A stretch of 64,000 nucleotides of DNA from Litchfieldia stipae (GTDB lineage: Bacteria > Bacillota > Bacilli > Bacillales > Bacillaceae_L). A program made the position numbers and the translations under genes. The notes below the pieces were generated by a model. It made no database searches. It had not been told where the DNA came from and worked only from the letters and a program-made list of their open reading frames with translations. Shown here piece after piece: positions 8,349 to 16,785 of this stretch; position 1 is the first letter of the stretch; each line of letters opens with the position of its first letter. Location of the stretch: contig NZ_JACYHA010000006.1 of the NCBI RefSeq assembly GCF_014837155.1, positions 124,001 to 188,000 of the forward strand, given 5' to 3'.

Positions 8349-9347
8349 TTATTGAGGTTCCCCATTTTCAACCAATGTTGTCCATGTTTTTGCCCCATCT
8401 ACTGACCGATAAACATTTCCCTTGAAACTTGCAAATACTAGCTCATCTGGATTTTTGGAATTCTGAGCCAAGTACGCAACTGCATCTTGTTCCATCTTTG
8501 GTAAATTGATTTCTTCTACCTTACCATCAGTTAATGACTTTTTAATTAACACTGCGTTCCCATCATAACCACCAAACCAAAGAGCATCATTACTAAAATA
8601 CACTGATGTTCCTTGCTTATTTTCTGTAAGTAACTCAAATGTATTTCCCTTATCTTCTGAATAATAGATTCCTTTTTCTCCAGCAGCTGCAACAATTTGG
8701 GGATTTGTAGGGTGTACTGCTAGTCCAATTAGGGTTTCACCTAGATTTTTAGCACTTACATTTTCCCATGTCTTCGCTAGGTCTTCGCTTACATATAATT
8801 CTCCTGCTTTCATCTCTGAATTGTTGTTAGGCGGTAAAGCATATATCGTGTTTGTTTCGAAACCTACCCCCATCAAATGAAAGTCAGTTTCACCAAGTAA
8901 TCCAAGCTTTTCAAGAGATTGCCCATTATCAGTACTCCTAATAATACCTACCGGGTTTGGTAATTTTGAGTCTGTTCCAGGATGACCGCTAGAAATAAAG
9001 CCATCTTTAATAACATTAAAGCCCATATAATCATTATTCTCAGTTTTTGTCTTGTACCAACTACCATTATCAAATACTTTTATTCCATCATGTGCTGCAA
9101 AAAAGATTGCATTTTGGTTCCCTGCATAACCTAAACCATGGATATGATCGATTGAACCGTCAAATGGTTTAAAATTAGGCTGGTCACCAAAATTACCAAC
9201 CTCGGAAGACTTTGGTGAATTTTGATTCGTCTGATTTGTTTCCTCACCTGTTCGCCCATCAGTATTATCCATACTATTTTTGTCTCCACATGCACTTACA
9301 AAAACCGCTAATATTAATGTACTAATTAAAACCAATATTTTTTTCAC
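8349..9347 (-). CDS. Lipoprotein with BNR/Asp-box repeats (F510_1955-type)
   Basis: A 332-residue exported lipoprotein. The signal peptide ends in the lipobox VSACG, followed by a polar linker. The rest is a beta-propeller with repeats such as STDNGQS, SEDKGNTF and SVDGAKTW (sialidase-like Asp boxes) and the family opening DHIHGLGYAG. It resembles proteins annotated as F510_1955-family glycosyl hydrolases, which are often found in metal-resistance islands; no catalytic activity can be shown here. It leads the operon with the response regulator. Confidence 0.75.
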   Translation of the reverse strand: MKKILVLISTLILAVFVSACGDKNSMDNTDGRTGEETNQTNQNSPKSSEVGNFGDQPNFKPFDGSIDHIHGLGYAGNQNAIFFAAHDGIKVFDNGSWYKTKTENNDYMGFNVIKDGFISSGHPGTDSKLPNPVGIIRSTDNGQSLEKLGLLGETDFHLMGVGFETNTIYALPPNNNSEMKAGELYVSEDLAKTWENVSAKNLGETLIGLAVHPTNPQIVAAAGEKGIYYSEDKGNTFELLTENKQGTSVYFSNDALWFGGYDGNAVLIKKSLTDGKVEEINLPKMEQDAVAYLAQNSKNPDELVFASFKGNVYRSVDGAKTWTTLVENGEPQ

Positions 9348-9503
9348 TTTAAAGTCACTCCTAGTAATTAATTGTTAGATTTGTTATAAAGTTACCCTAT
9401 TTTTTAACATAATAAAGAAATATGTAGAATACTGCTCCCATTAAAATAAAATCTAATATTAAAAATAAAAGGTGAATGCCCTATTGTATTATTTTAAAAT
9501 ATA

Positions 9504-9525
9504 ATTGTGCAGAAATTATGAATAG
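9504..9525 (-). promoter_or_regulatory. Candidate response-regulator site upstream of the lipoprotein-regulator operon
   Basis: On the minus strand the two half-sites are CTATTCATAAT and TTCTGCACAAT, in direct 11-bp phase. It lies about 160 bp before the lipoprotein start, farther than the other copies. It is a weaker match but the CAYAAT part is kept in both halves. Confidence 0.45.
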
Positions 9526-9583
9526 AATTGTTAATCTATTATAAATTGGATTATTAAAACCCTATCCGAATCACAGTAAGAAA

Positions 9584-9608
9584 CCCGTTAAGCCTTAAAC
9601 ATAACGGG
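9584..9608 (-). terminator. Terminator
   Basis: Arms CCCGTTA and TAACGGG around an 11-nt loop, followed on the minus strand by TTTCTT. It lies 71 bp after the stop of the minus-strand gene at 9,680-10,030. Confidence 0.5.
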
Positions 9609-9679
9609 GCAATAAAAGGTATAAAATTTGAAATAATTATGACCTTTAAATATTTTTTCAAAATACTCCTATATTTACA

Positions 9680-10030
9680 TTAACCGAAGAATCTCACAAA
9701 GGTCGCCATTAATGCACCAAAAGAACCAATAATTAAAACGAAACCCGAAATAGCACTGATCGTCTCTTTCCTCTGTAATTTTTTATATTCCTTGTAAGTA
9801 ATCTCCCGTTTGGCAAACTTCAACCCATTCGAATTAGGCTCGACATAGTAAACTGTGCCATCACTATCTTGTAAAATTACGGTATTTATTAATTCTAATC
9901 CATTCCCGTTAATATGACTTCTCGAATAATCGACTCCTACAAATTTATATAGTGAATCATTCCGTATCTTCTCACAAAATTCATAGGCTTGCAGCTCAAT
10001 AAAGTTATTTGATACACACACAGTAATCAC
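9680..10030 (-). CDS. Hypothetical protein with C-terminal membrane segment
   Basis: A 116-residue protein that I do not recognise. The N-terminal part is polar, with beta-like segments (ITVCVSNNFIELQ, TVILQDSDGTVYYVEPNSNG). A charged stretch (KREITYKEYKKLQRKE) precedes one hydrophobic segment at about 92-114 (AISGFVLIIGSFGALMATFV). It may be a tail-anchored membrane protein. It stands alone and divergent from the lipoprotein gene at 10,327; no strong ribosome site is seen. Confidence 0.5.
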   Translation of the reverse strand: MITVCVSNNFIELQAYEFCEKIRNDSLYKFVGVDYSRSHINGNGLELINTVILQDSDGTVYYVEPNSNGLKFAKREITYKEYKKLQRKETISAISGFVLIIGSFGALMATFVRFFG

Positions 10031-10326
10031 CGCACTTTATAATTTTTTTCTAAAATACACTATAAAAACTTTTTATAAATTTATTATATTTCTTTGCAAT
10101 AGTAAATGATACTGCCTTTATTATAGACGGGAGCTAACTTTTAAAAATACACTTATCTTTTTAAAAGCTGAAAAGTATAATTCAAAGATTTGCAGAAACC
10201 GTGGATTTTCACAGAACTGTTCTGATTTTTAACTCTTTTCATTAAAAGTGAATTACATCACACCTTTTATATACAAACTGCTTTTATCATGAATTTGAAA
10301 AAATCAAATATAGGAGGCTTTCAGGA

Positions 10327-11520
10327 ATGAAAAAACAAATAGTTATTTTCTTAACAACTATATTAGCATTAAGCATTGTTCTTGTTGGGTGTGTTGCTAC
10401 CCAAGAAAGCACTGAGCAAAATCAAAAACCCTTAACTTCTAATCCTGAAGAAAGTGAGAAACCAATGGAAAACACAAAATTTATTTTCACAGCTAATGAG
10501 GGTGGAAGCATATCAAAGATTGACGCATCTACAAATGAAGTTGTAGAAACAATTAAAGTGGATGGTGTTGTCCATAATGTTCAAGTTTCACCAGATGGTA
10601 AAATGCTTGGCGTAACAGTAGTACCTGGTGGAGGTCACGGAGATAATTCTGACAATCCTGCTGAAGAACATTCAAATCATGGATCAAATGAGCAATCTGA
10701 TGAACATTCAGAAGGACATTCAAATCAAAGCTCAAATGACCATTCCGATGATCAATCTAGTCATGAGTCAAGCGACCATTCTAATGGTTATGCAATGTTC
10801 TATGACATTGAAAGTGGTGAATTACTTAAACAAGTCACAGTTGGAAACCACCCAGCACATATCGTCTTTACTTCAGATAGTAAATTAGCACTAGTAACTA
10901 ACAATGGGGATAATAATGTCTCAGTTATTGATACAAACACATTTGAAATAACCAATACGATCCAAACAGGTAAAGGTCCGCATGGATTTAGAATATCTTC
11001 TGATGATAAGTTTGCTTACATTGCTAATATGAGCGACATCACGGTTAGTGTAATCAATTTACAAACTTATGAGGAGGATAAAAAAATTGAAGTTGGCCAG
11101 GCACCAGTTACATCTGGTATTTCATCCGATGGCAAAATATTAGTAACCTCCCTCAATGCCGAAAACAAAGTAGCAATCGTTGATGTTGAAACAGGAGAAG
11201 TTGAAAAGGTGGATGTTGGCAAGGGACCTGCACAGGTATATATTCAATCAGACAATAAATATGTGTTTGTTGCGAATCAAGGTACCGAAGAAAACCCGTC
11301 GGATTCAATTACTAAAATAGACCTAACTAACAATCAAGTTGTAGCTACAATTAAAACGGGAAAAGGCTCCCATGGAGTTGTCACAAGTTCAGATAACAAG
11401 CTCGTTTACGTTACGAACATGTTTGATAACACAGTAAGTGTAATAGATAATGAAAAAAATGAAGTCATTGCAACAATTGATGTTGACAAAATTCCAAATG
11501 GAATAAGTGTAATGCCTTAA
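10327..11520 (+). CDS. YVTN beta-propeller lipoprotein with His/Ser-rich insert
   Basis: A 397-residue exported lipoprotein (lipobox VLVGCVA) with a strong AGGAGG site. The body is a YncE/YVTN-type beta-propeller with repeats of the form VSVIDTNT, HGFRISSDDKFAYIANMSD and VYVTNMFDNTVSVIDNEKNEV. One blade is interrupted at about residues 100-158 by a low-complexity insert dominated by His, Ser, Asp, Glu and Asn (HGDNSDNPAEEHSNHGSN and similar). Such a histidine-rich loop could bind copper or zinc at the cell surface. Function is otherwise unknown; context is metal resistance. Confidence 0.8.
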   Translation: MKKQIVIFLTTILALSIVLVGCVATQESTEQNQKPLTSNPEESEKPMENTKFIFTANEGGSISKIDASTNEVVETIKVDGVVHNVQVSPDGKMLGVTVVPGGGHGDNSDNPAEEHSNHGSNEQSDEHSEGHSNQSSNDHSDDQSSHESSDHSNGYAMFYDIESGELLKQVTVGNHPAHIVFTSDSKLALVTNNGDNNVSVIDTNTFEITNTIQTGKGPHGFRISSDDKFAYIANMSDITVSVINLQTYEEDKKIEVGQAPVTSGISSDGKILVTSLNAENKVAIVDVETGEVEKVDVGKGPAQVYIQSDNKYVFVANQGTEENPSDSITKIDLTNNQVVATIKTGKGSHGVVTSSDNKLVYVTNMFDNTVSVIDNEKNEVIATIDVDKIPNGISVMP

Positions 11521-11626
11521 ATATAAGCAAAAGTCCCGTGGGAATTCTTATATATAATTCCAAATATTTATTGTTTATTTGCGATACAACAAGCATTTAT
11601 TTATAATGCGGAACATTTTATTGACA

Positions 11627-11663
11627 GAAAACGCTCCGAGTGTGAAAATCTCAAAGCGTTTTC
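11627..11663. terminator. Terminator after the propeller lipoprotein
   Basis: Arms GAAAACGCT and AGCGTTTTC around a 19-nt loop, followed by TTTTT on the plus strand. It lies 107 bp after the stop at 11,520 and before the convergent gene at 11,727. Confidence 0.7.
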
Positions 11664-11726
11664 TTTTTAACGTATTATTAAAATAAAGCATTCATTTTGT
11701 TGCAATAGAAAACTTAATTCTTTTAC

Positions 11727-12347
11727 CTAGTTGTAAAAAGAATTAAAATCAATGAGGTTAATTTTATGGTCCTTGAATAGAAATGGGTCTTTTTTTCGAT
11801 AATAATTCTCAGCAGCTAAACAAATAGACTCACACAATTTATCAATATTAACTCTAACAATTTTTGTTTTCATAATTTTAGAATTATTGCTAGCTTGGCT
11901 TGCCCAAGATAAACCAAATGAATCTGCTCCACCTACTGCTAATTCAAATTCATATGAATAGTAAAAATCTGCATCTTCTTTTTCTCCCCAGTTTTTTATA
12001 TCCGAATTTCCATCATGTAAGAAAGAACAGCGTAATGAATAACACATTTTCCCTGTAAAATATGGATTTTTTGCTTTAGTGTAATCCTTTGTCCAACCAG
12101 TGTTATCTGCAAAATATTGGTTTACCCAATTATCAAACCAGGTTGCATATTGCTTTCCTACTTTACGATTTCCTTTGCTGTCTATAAAGTGTGGGTATTC
12201 AATTTTCCCACAAATATCAGGTAAAGTTAAGGATAATGCAAGTGCTGATAAATAACTTTTTTTGGTTAGAGCAAGGTGAATGTCCTTTATTTTATCTAAC
12301 ATTAATATCTCCTCAATTTTTTTAGAATCAGTTTCAAATTTCTTCAT
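11727..12347 (-). CDS. Hypothetical cytoplasmic protein
   Basis: A 206-residue soluble protein without signal peptide or membrane segment. A helical start (KIKDIHLALTKKSYLSALALSLTLPDICGKI) leads to a Trp/Tyr-rich middle (WFDNWVNQYF, YSLRCSFLHDG). The YSLRCSFLHDG motif recalls small helical proteins found near phage-defence genes, but I cannot assign a family. It interrupts the run of copper-related genes, with its own terminator on the 3' side. Confidence 0.55.
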   Translation of the reverse strand: MKKFETDSKKIEEILMLDKIKDIHLALTKKSYLSALALSLTLPDICGKIEYPHFIDSKGNRKVGKQYATWFDNWVNQYFADNTGWTKDYTKAKNPYFTGKMCYSLRCSFLHDGNSDIKNWGEKEDADFYYSYEFELAVGGADSFGLSWASQASNNSKIMKTKIVRVNIDKLCESICLAAENYYRKKDPFLFKDHKINLIDFNSFYN

Positions 12348-12592
12348 ATCTGATCCCCATTTATTAAGTTATTTTTCTTCCATAAATCTTTTACATTAGC
12401 CTTACAATAACCTAGCTCTAATTGAACTAAAGATATCCGTTGCAAAAAGAAAAAAGCAATCATTTTCAATGACCACTTTATTTAACTCTTGCACATATTA
12501 GTTTTGACTAAATTCAATATAGTAAATTCATATATTCACTAAAGAAAATTAGGAATAATGTTTACTTATACCACTGGATTTTTATTAATTCC

Positions 12593-13324
12593 TCAAGTCC
12601 AATAAGTTAATGTATCTAATGCTCCTAGAACAATCATAATCCATCCAGCTGTCTTTTGTACAATAGTTCCAACCTTTCTACCTTTTTTCATAAATACACT
12701 TCCTAAATCAAAATACCATATAAGAAAAATGGCCAAAATTAATGGAATTGATGTTCCGATAGCAAAAATGCTTGGTAATACTGCCCCATACGGTGTTGAT
12801 AAAACTATTGGCATTAAAGTAACAAAAAATAAAACAAACATAGTCGGACAGAATCCTAATGAAAAGCTAAATCCTATTAAAAAAGCACCTAACTTTCCTT
12901 TTTTGATAAATCGATCAGGTATTTTCCCTAATGAGATTGTCCACCCCATTTTGAAAAAACCAGCCAGATAAATCCCAACAAAAATTAAAATAGGACCAAC
13001 TACTTTCCGAACCCAAGGAAAAATCACAGTTGAATTTGCTTGAAATTCCTGTCCCATTAACCATACCAAAAGCCCAAGGCCAGAAAACAAAACAATTTTT
13101 CCTAGTATAAAAAAGATCACTTCTTGCAATGCAAGCCTCTTTTGAACAGAGCTGTTACCGTAAATCATGATTGCCCCAAGATTTCCAGTAAACTGACATG
13201 GAACTAGAGCACCTACAAGGCCTAATAAAAATGCTGCAAGTACAGGTAAGCCTTCTACACTATAGAACATATTCCTAAATGGTGTACTTAGAAAATTACT
13301 AATCTCTGAAAGTATTTGATACAT
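12593..13324 (-). CDS. DsbD/CcdA-like thiol-redox membrane protein
   Basis: A 243-residue protein with about six membrane helices. Two Pro-Cys motifs, LVPCQFTG near residue 42 and LGFCPTMF near residue 160, sit in matching places in the two halves, the pattern of the CcdA/DsbD transmembrane domain that carries electrons across the membrane; databases sometimes label such proteins as TauE/SafE transporters. It is divergent from the Cys-rich copper store. A phased repeat (13,416-13,437) lies upstream, so it probably belongs to the same regulon. A role in keeping exported thiols or copper proteins reduced is inferred. Confidence 0.75.
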   Translation of the reverse strand: MYQILSEISNFLSTPFRNMFYSVEGLPVLAAFLLGLVGALVPCQFTGNLGAIMIYGNSSVQKRLALQEVIFFILGKIVLFSGLGLLVWLMGQEFQANSTVIFPWVRKVVGPILIFVGIYLAGFFKMGWTISLGKIPDRFIKKGKLGAFLIGFSFSLGFCPTMFVLFFVTLMPIVLSTPYGAVLPSIFAIGTSIPLILAIFLIWYFDLGSVFMKKGRKVGTIVQKTAGWIMIVLGALDTLTYWT

Positions 13325-13386
13325 TTTTACAATTCACTCCTAGAATTCCTTGTAGCTTCATTTTTACTTTCTTACTAGCAACTTTT

Positions 13387-13407
13387 TTCTGCATTATCTT
13401 TCATAAT
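13387..13407 (+). promoter_or_regulatory. Candidate response-regulator site facing the copper-storage gene
   Basis: TTCTGCATTAT then CTTTCATAAT in direct 11-bp phase, plus orientation, 100 bp before the gene at 13,507. The second half-site is degenerate. Confidence 0.35.
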
Positions 13408-13415
13408 AACAAAGA

Positions 13416-13437
13416 ATTATGGAGAAATTGTGGAGAA
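13416..13437 (-). promoter_or_regulatory. Candidate response-regulator site facing the DsbD/CcdA-like gene
   Basis: On the minus strand TTCTCCACAAT is followed directly by TTCTCCATAAT; nine of the first ten bases match between the halves. It differs from the other copies by C for G at one position. It lies about 92 bp before the gene start at 13,324. Confidence 0.5.
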
Positions 13438-13506
13438 TTAAATGATATTTATATCATAAAGGATTCTGGACACAATAATTACGAAAGAATAAAAGGAGGA
13501 CTTTGT

Positions 13507-13851
13507 ATGGGAGTTTTATCTTCATCACCATCTAATATGGACGCTTGTATCGAAGAATGTTTAAGATGTATGAGAGCTTGTGAGGAATGTTTAACGGCTT
13601 GTTTGCAAGAACCCGATGTACAAGCCAGAGTGAAGTGTATTCAAACACTGCATGACTGTGTAGAAATTTGTTTAACAGCTGCACATTTTATGGCCGGTAA
13701 TAGTTCTTACTCAGCTGCTGTTTGTAATATATGTGCGACGATATGTGAAGAATGTGCTAAACATTGTGGGATGTTTGAGGATCCACATTGTCGAGAGTGT
13801 GCAAATATCTGCGGAAGTTGTGCGGATATGTGTAGGAAAATGTCTGCTTAA
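13507..13851 (+). CDS. Csp-type four-helix Cys-rich copper storage protein
   Basis: A 114-residue cytosolic protein with about 18 cysteines arranged along helices (CIEECLRCMRACEECLTAC, then CNICATICEECAKHCGMF and CANICGSCADMC), the hallmark of the Csp3/DUF326 four-helix bundle that packs many Cu(I) ions in its core. Start ATG 13,507 has AAAGGAGG upstream. No export signal is seen, which fits cytosolic Csp3. It stands divergent from the DsbD/CcdA-like gene and ends at a shared terminator. Confidence 0.93.
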   Translation: MGVLSSSPSNMDACIEECLRCMRACEECLTACLQEPDVQARVKCIQTLHDCVEICLTAAHFMAGNSSYSAAVCNICATICEECAKHCGMFEDPHCRECANICGSCADMCRKMSA

Positions 13852-13949
13852 CTTACAATTTATTGCTTTAACTATTATTCGGTAAATCTAATTATTTAAA
13901 TGCATGGATAGGTTGGATGCTTTTATTTTACTAGATAAATAAAAACAGA

Positions 13950-13980
13950 AAAGGGATTAGCAAATTTGCTGATCCCTTTA
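13950..13980. terminator. Bidirectional terminator
   Basis: AAAGGGATTAGCAAA pairs with TTTGCTGATCCCTTT, with one G-T pair and A/T-rich flanks. It lies between the convergent copper-storage and YdhK genes. Confidence 0.8.
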
Positions 13981-14004
13981 TGAATTTTCAAAAGTTAGTA
14001 ATAT

Positions 14005-14628
14005 TTATTCAACTGATGAAAGTTCATCTTCTGTTACCCACATATGATTCGTTATCTGTTCTCCTGTTTTTGTATCAGTGAAATCTACCATATAAACAGT
14101 TGTTTGTTTGGCAGTATCAATAGTTGCAGTAGCACCTTTCATACCTTCCATGTGTTCTGCATTTAATAAGACTTCATCACCTGGTTTATAGGGTTCAACA
14201 CCAGCATTTTCAAGTTCCTCATGAACCACCCATTTATGGTCCTCTACTGGTTCACCACCATTTGTTGGAGTATATGTAACCGAATAGACTGTTGTATCAA
14301 AAGCACCCGAAACTGTTGCCTCGGCCCCATCCATCCCTGGCATATGTTCCGCATGCATCATCACTTTACTACCAACTGGGTAGGTTGGATTTTCTGCATC
14401 CACTAAACCTTCTGGAACCTCGCCAGAACCAGAGTGATGCATGCCTGAATGATCCATTTCCTCAGTAGAATCAGATTCCTCTTCAGTTTTATCCATATTT
14501 TCATGAGTGTCAGATTCAGTATCTGCACTTTCATTTGGTGTTGCTTCATCATTGCCTGTACATGCTGCCAATAGGAAAACCAACAATAATGAAGCTAAGC
14601 CTAACAGTATTTTTTTGTTTTTCATCAT
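14005..14628 (-). CDS. ydhK: YdhK-like lipoprotein with two DUF1541 repeats
   Basis: An exported lipoprotein (lipobox LLAACTG) with an acidic, Ser/His/Met-rich linker (MDHSGMHHSGSGE) and two copies of a beta domain that begin YPVGSKVMMHAEHMPGMDGA and YKPGDEVLLNAEHMEGMKGA and end with HKWV/HMWV. This is the YdhK family (DUF1541). The frame is open to 14,634, but that ATG is part of AAAGGATGG, the probable ribosome site; the true start is likely 14,628 or 14,625. A phased repeat lies about 48 bp upstream. His/Met clusters suggest copper binding. Confidence 0.85.
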   Translation of the reverse strand: MMKNKKILLGLASLLLVFLLAACTGNDEATPNESADTESDTHENMDKTEEESDSTEEMDHSGMHHSGSGEVPEGLVDAENPTYPVGSKVMMHAEHMPGMDGAEATVSGAFDTTVYSVTYTPTNGGEPVEDHKWVVHEELENAGVEPYKPGDEVLLNAEHMEGMKGATATIDTAKQTTVYMVDFTDTKTGEQITNHMWVTEDELSSVE

Positions 14629-14675
14629 TACCATCCTTTCAAACTTATTTAATGTCCATATTAAATTATCAATAA

Positions 14676-14697
14676 AATGTGCAGATTTTATGCAAAT
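14676..14697 (-). promoter_or_regulatory. Candidate response-regulator site upstream of ydhK
   Basis: On the minus strand ATTTGCATAAA is followed by ATCTGCACATT, in 11-bp direct phase. The distance to the start is about 48 bp, close to that seen for the Met-rich protein gene at 2,050. Confidence 0.5.
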
Positions 14698-14864
14698 ACG
14701 GTAGGACTTTTATAGTGTTTTTTAATAAATTTAAAAATGATTTAACATGGATATAAGGTTCCTTCCCCAGCTATTTATTACCGTACACCTCATTTAAAAT
14801 TAAAACTAGAGTTTATGGCCTAAGTAGTACGAAGTAAAAAAACTTAGTAAGTAATATTACTAAA

Positions 14865-15266
14865 ATGCCAGATGTGGAAGATACTGTTAATAAACTAAGT
14901 GAAAAAGTAGAGATCATAGAAGCATTAAAACCATTGTAGAACCTCTGCATAAATTTAGCTGAGAAAGAAGTGAAATTAAGCGAGGAAATTGATAAACTTA
15001 AAGAAGAGTTCAGTAAATATAAAATTAAATTAGAACGACAAGAAGATGCTATTTTTAACCTTGCCCGTTATGGTCGTTCAAATAAAGGATTATTTATGAA
15101 TATCCTGAATACAGATTCAAGTAAAAGTAAATTGGTTTCAGAGGCTTTGAATGGGGTTTCTAATGATTATAAAATATATAATAATGAAATTGAAGGGCCT
15201 GATAACGTAGTTGATTTGGTCGAAAAGAAAAATATATTACCGAAACATACGTTATATAATCATTAG
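14865..15266 (+). pseudogene. Coiled-coil protein gene interrupted by an in-frame TAG
   Basis: A frame starting at ATG 14,865 codes for MPDVEDTVNKLSEKVEII..., meets TAG at 14,937, and continues in the same frame to 15,266. Both parts are charged and helical (KLSEEIDKLKEEFSKYKIKL), and the heptad character runs across the stop, so this looks like one gene with a nonsense change. The downstream part could restart at GTG 14,970 (98 residues), but no good ribosome site is present. It precedes the element rarA-like gene by 57 bp. The family is unknown. Confidence 0.4.
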
Positions 15267-15323
15267 CCATCTAGGTATTTTCAATGACTTCTAAAGCCTC
15301 TTTTATTTATAGGAGGATAACTT

Positions 15324-16637
15324 ATGAAACACGCTCCCCTAGCGTTTAGAATGCAACCTAAAACTATTGATCAAGTTATTGGACAAAAACATATTTTAAA
15401 CAAAGGAAATCCCTTATATGAGATGGTCACAAGCGGCCATCTCTCTTCCGTAATTTTGTACGGTAGACCTGGGATTGGGAAAACGTCTATTGCAAGTGCG
15501 ATTGCTGGTACGGCAAAACTACCATTTCGAAAATTAAATGCTGTCACTAATAATAAAAAAGACCTAGAAATCGTAGTAAATGAAGCAAAGATGATGAACA
15601 GTTCCATTGTTCTTTGTGTAGATGAGCTTCATAGATTTTCAAAAACACAAATCGAATACTTATTACCTTTTATCGAAAAAGGTGTCCTAATTTTAGTTGG
15701 TCTAACAAGTGAAAACCCATATCACAATATAAACCCTGCTATTAGATCTAGATGCGTTATTTTTGAATTAAATCCATTAACCGAGGAAGATATTAAATTT
15801 GGACTTAAGAGGGCAATAGAAGAAGATTTAAATGATTTAGCTGGTTCCACTATAGAAATTGACGAAGATGCTTTAAACGCACTTTCTAGCTTCTCTGGGG
15901 GAGATATGAGGGCGGCCTTAAATTATTTAGAATTATCTTATCTAACAGCATCGGGTCAAGATGAGGATAAAATTAAAATAACATTAGATATCGTTAAGAA
16001 AGTTGCCCAAAAAAACAATATTCAAATAGACAAAGATGGAGATGGCCATTATAACACTTTAAGTGCATTTCATAAATCGATGCGTGGTGGAGACGTAGAC
16101 GCAAGCTTACTTTATCTAGCAATGTTGCTTGAAGCCGGAGATTTAAAAGGAATATACAGGCGAATTATATGTGTTTGTTATGAAGATGTAGGTTTAGCAA
16201 AAAATATGGGTGAAAAAGTACTGGCTGGAATCCAAGCAGCCGAAATGTTAGGACTAAGAGAAGGAAGAATACCATTAGCAAATTTGGTCATAGAATTATG
16301 TCTTAGCCCTAAATCAAACCACGCTATACTTGCAATTGATAGGGCAATTGATTTTGTACGCTCCGGTAAAGCTATTAATATACCCAAACATTTAAAAGAT
16401 GCCCATTATGAAGGTGCAAAAAATCTTGGAAATGGAATTGGTTACATATATCCTCACGATCATTCTATTGGTAAATTTGGTGGCTGGGTTCCTCAACAGT
16501 ATCTTCCAGATAATATTATTGAAACAAGGTTCTATCAACCAGATGAAATTGGACAAGAAGAAATGCTAAAAAGGCTTAATACGAAATTTAAAAATGAACA
16601 AATTAGACAGATAAAAGAACAAAGAACAAATAAGTAA
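15324..16637 (+). CDS. rarA: RarA/MgsA-like AAA+ ATPase carried by the element
   Basis: A complete 437-residue replication-associated recombination protein A. Visible are Walker A GRPGIGKT (47-54), Walker B LCVDELHRF, NPYHNINPAIRSRC with the arginine finger region, GGDMRAALNYLEL, and the C-terminal tetramer domain with RIPLANLVIELCLSPKSN and HLKDAHYEGAKNLG. AGGAGG precedes the start. RarA acts at stalled replication forks with SSB and helicase/clamp-loader partners. The host copy is truncated at 44,538 by the element, so this gene may supply the lost function. At the insertion point its six codons for RIPLAN all differ from those of the host. The C-terminal tail diverges from the host remnant. 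Confidence 0.9.
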   Translation: MKHAPLAFRMQPKTIDQVIGQKHILNKGNPLYEMVTSGHLSSVILYGRPGIGKTSIASAIAGTAKLPFRKLNAVTNNKKDLEIVVNEAKMMNSSIVLCVDELHRFSKTQIEYLLPFIEKGVLILVGLTSENPYHNINPAIRSRCVIFELNPLTEEDIKFGLKRAIEEDLNDLAGSTIEIDEDALNALSSFSGGDMRAALNYLELSYLTASGQDEDKIKITLDIVKKVAQKNNIQIDKDGDGHYNTLSAFHKSMRGGDVDASLLYLAMLLEAGDLKGIYRRIICVCYEDVGLAKNMGEKVLAGIQAAEMLGLREGRIPLANLVIELCLSPKSNHAILAIDRAIDFVRSGKAINIPKHLKDAHYEGAKNLGNGIGYIYPHDHSIGKFGGWVPQQYLPDNIIETRFYQPDEIGQEEMLKRLNTKFKNEQIRQIKEQRTNK

Positions 16638-16711
16638 ATCTTTGCTCCAATTACGATAGTCAGTTCAAGAATCAGCCTAAGATAATTTTAATAATGAGTA
16701 ACTGAAAACGT

Positions 16712-16768
16712 AAAATGTTGCCCAAAAAAGAATTTGGATAATCCAAATTCTTTTTTGGGCAACATTTT
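16712..16768. terminator. Long bidirectional terminator hairpin
   Basis: An uninterrupted 28-bp inverted repeat, starting AAAATGTTGCCC and ending GGGCAACATTTT, with one base between the arms (GGATAATCC at the tip). It separates the rarA-like gene from the convergent SIR2-like gene and is followed by T-runs. Confidence 0.85.
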
Positions 16769-16785
16769 TTCCCCCTCATACTCTG

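Larger units (their letters stand above)
9348..9679. other. Intergenic region with regulatory repeat and terminator
   Basis: This stretch of 332 bases has no gene that I can support. It holds the phased direct repeat at 9,504-9,525, facing the lipoprotein gene, and the hairpin at 9,584-9,608 that can end the transcript of the gene at 9,680-10,030. Confidence 0.6.

Noticed and set aside
10628-10888. Frame of 86 codons overlapping the His-rich insert
   Set aside because: It arises from the repeated GAN/CAN codons of the lipoprotein and has no start signal.
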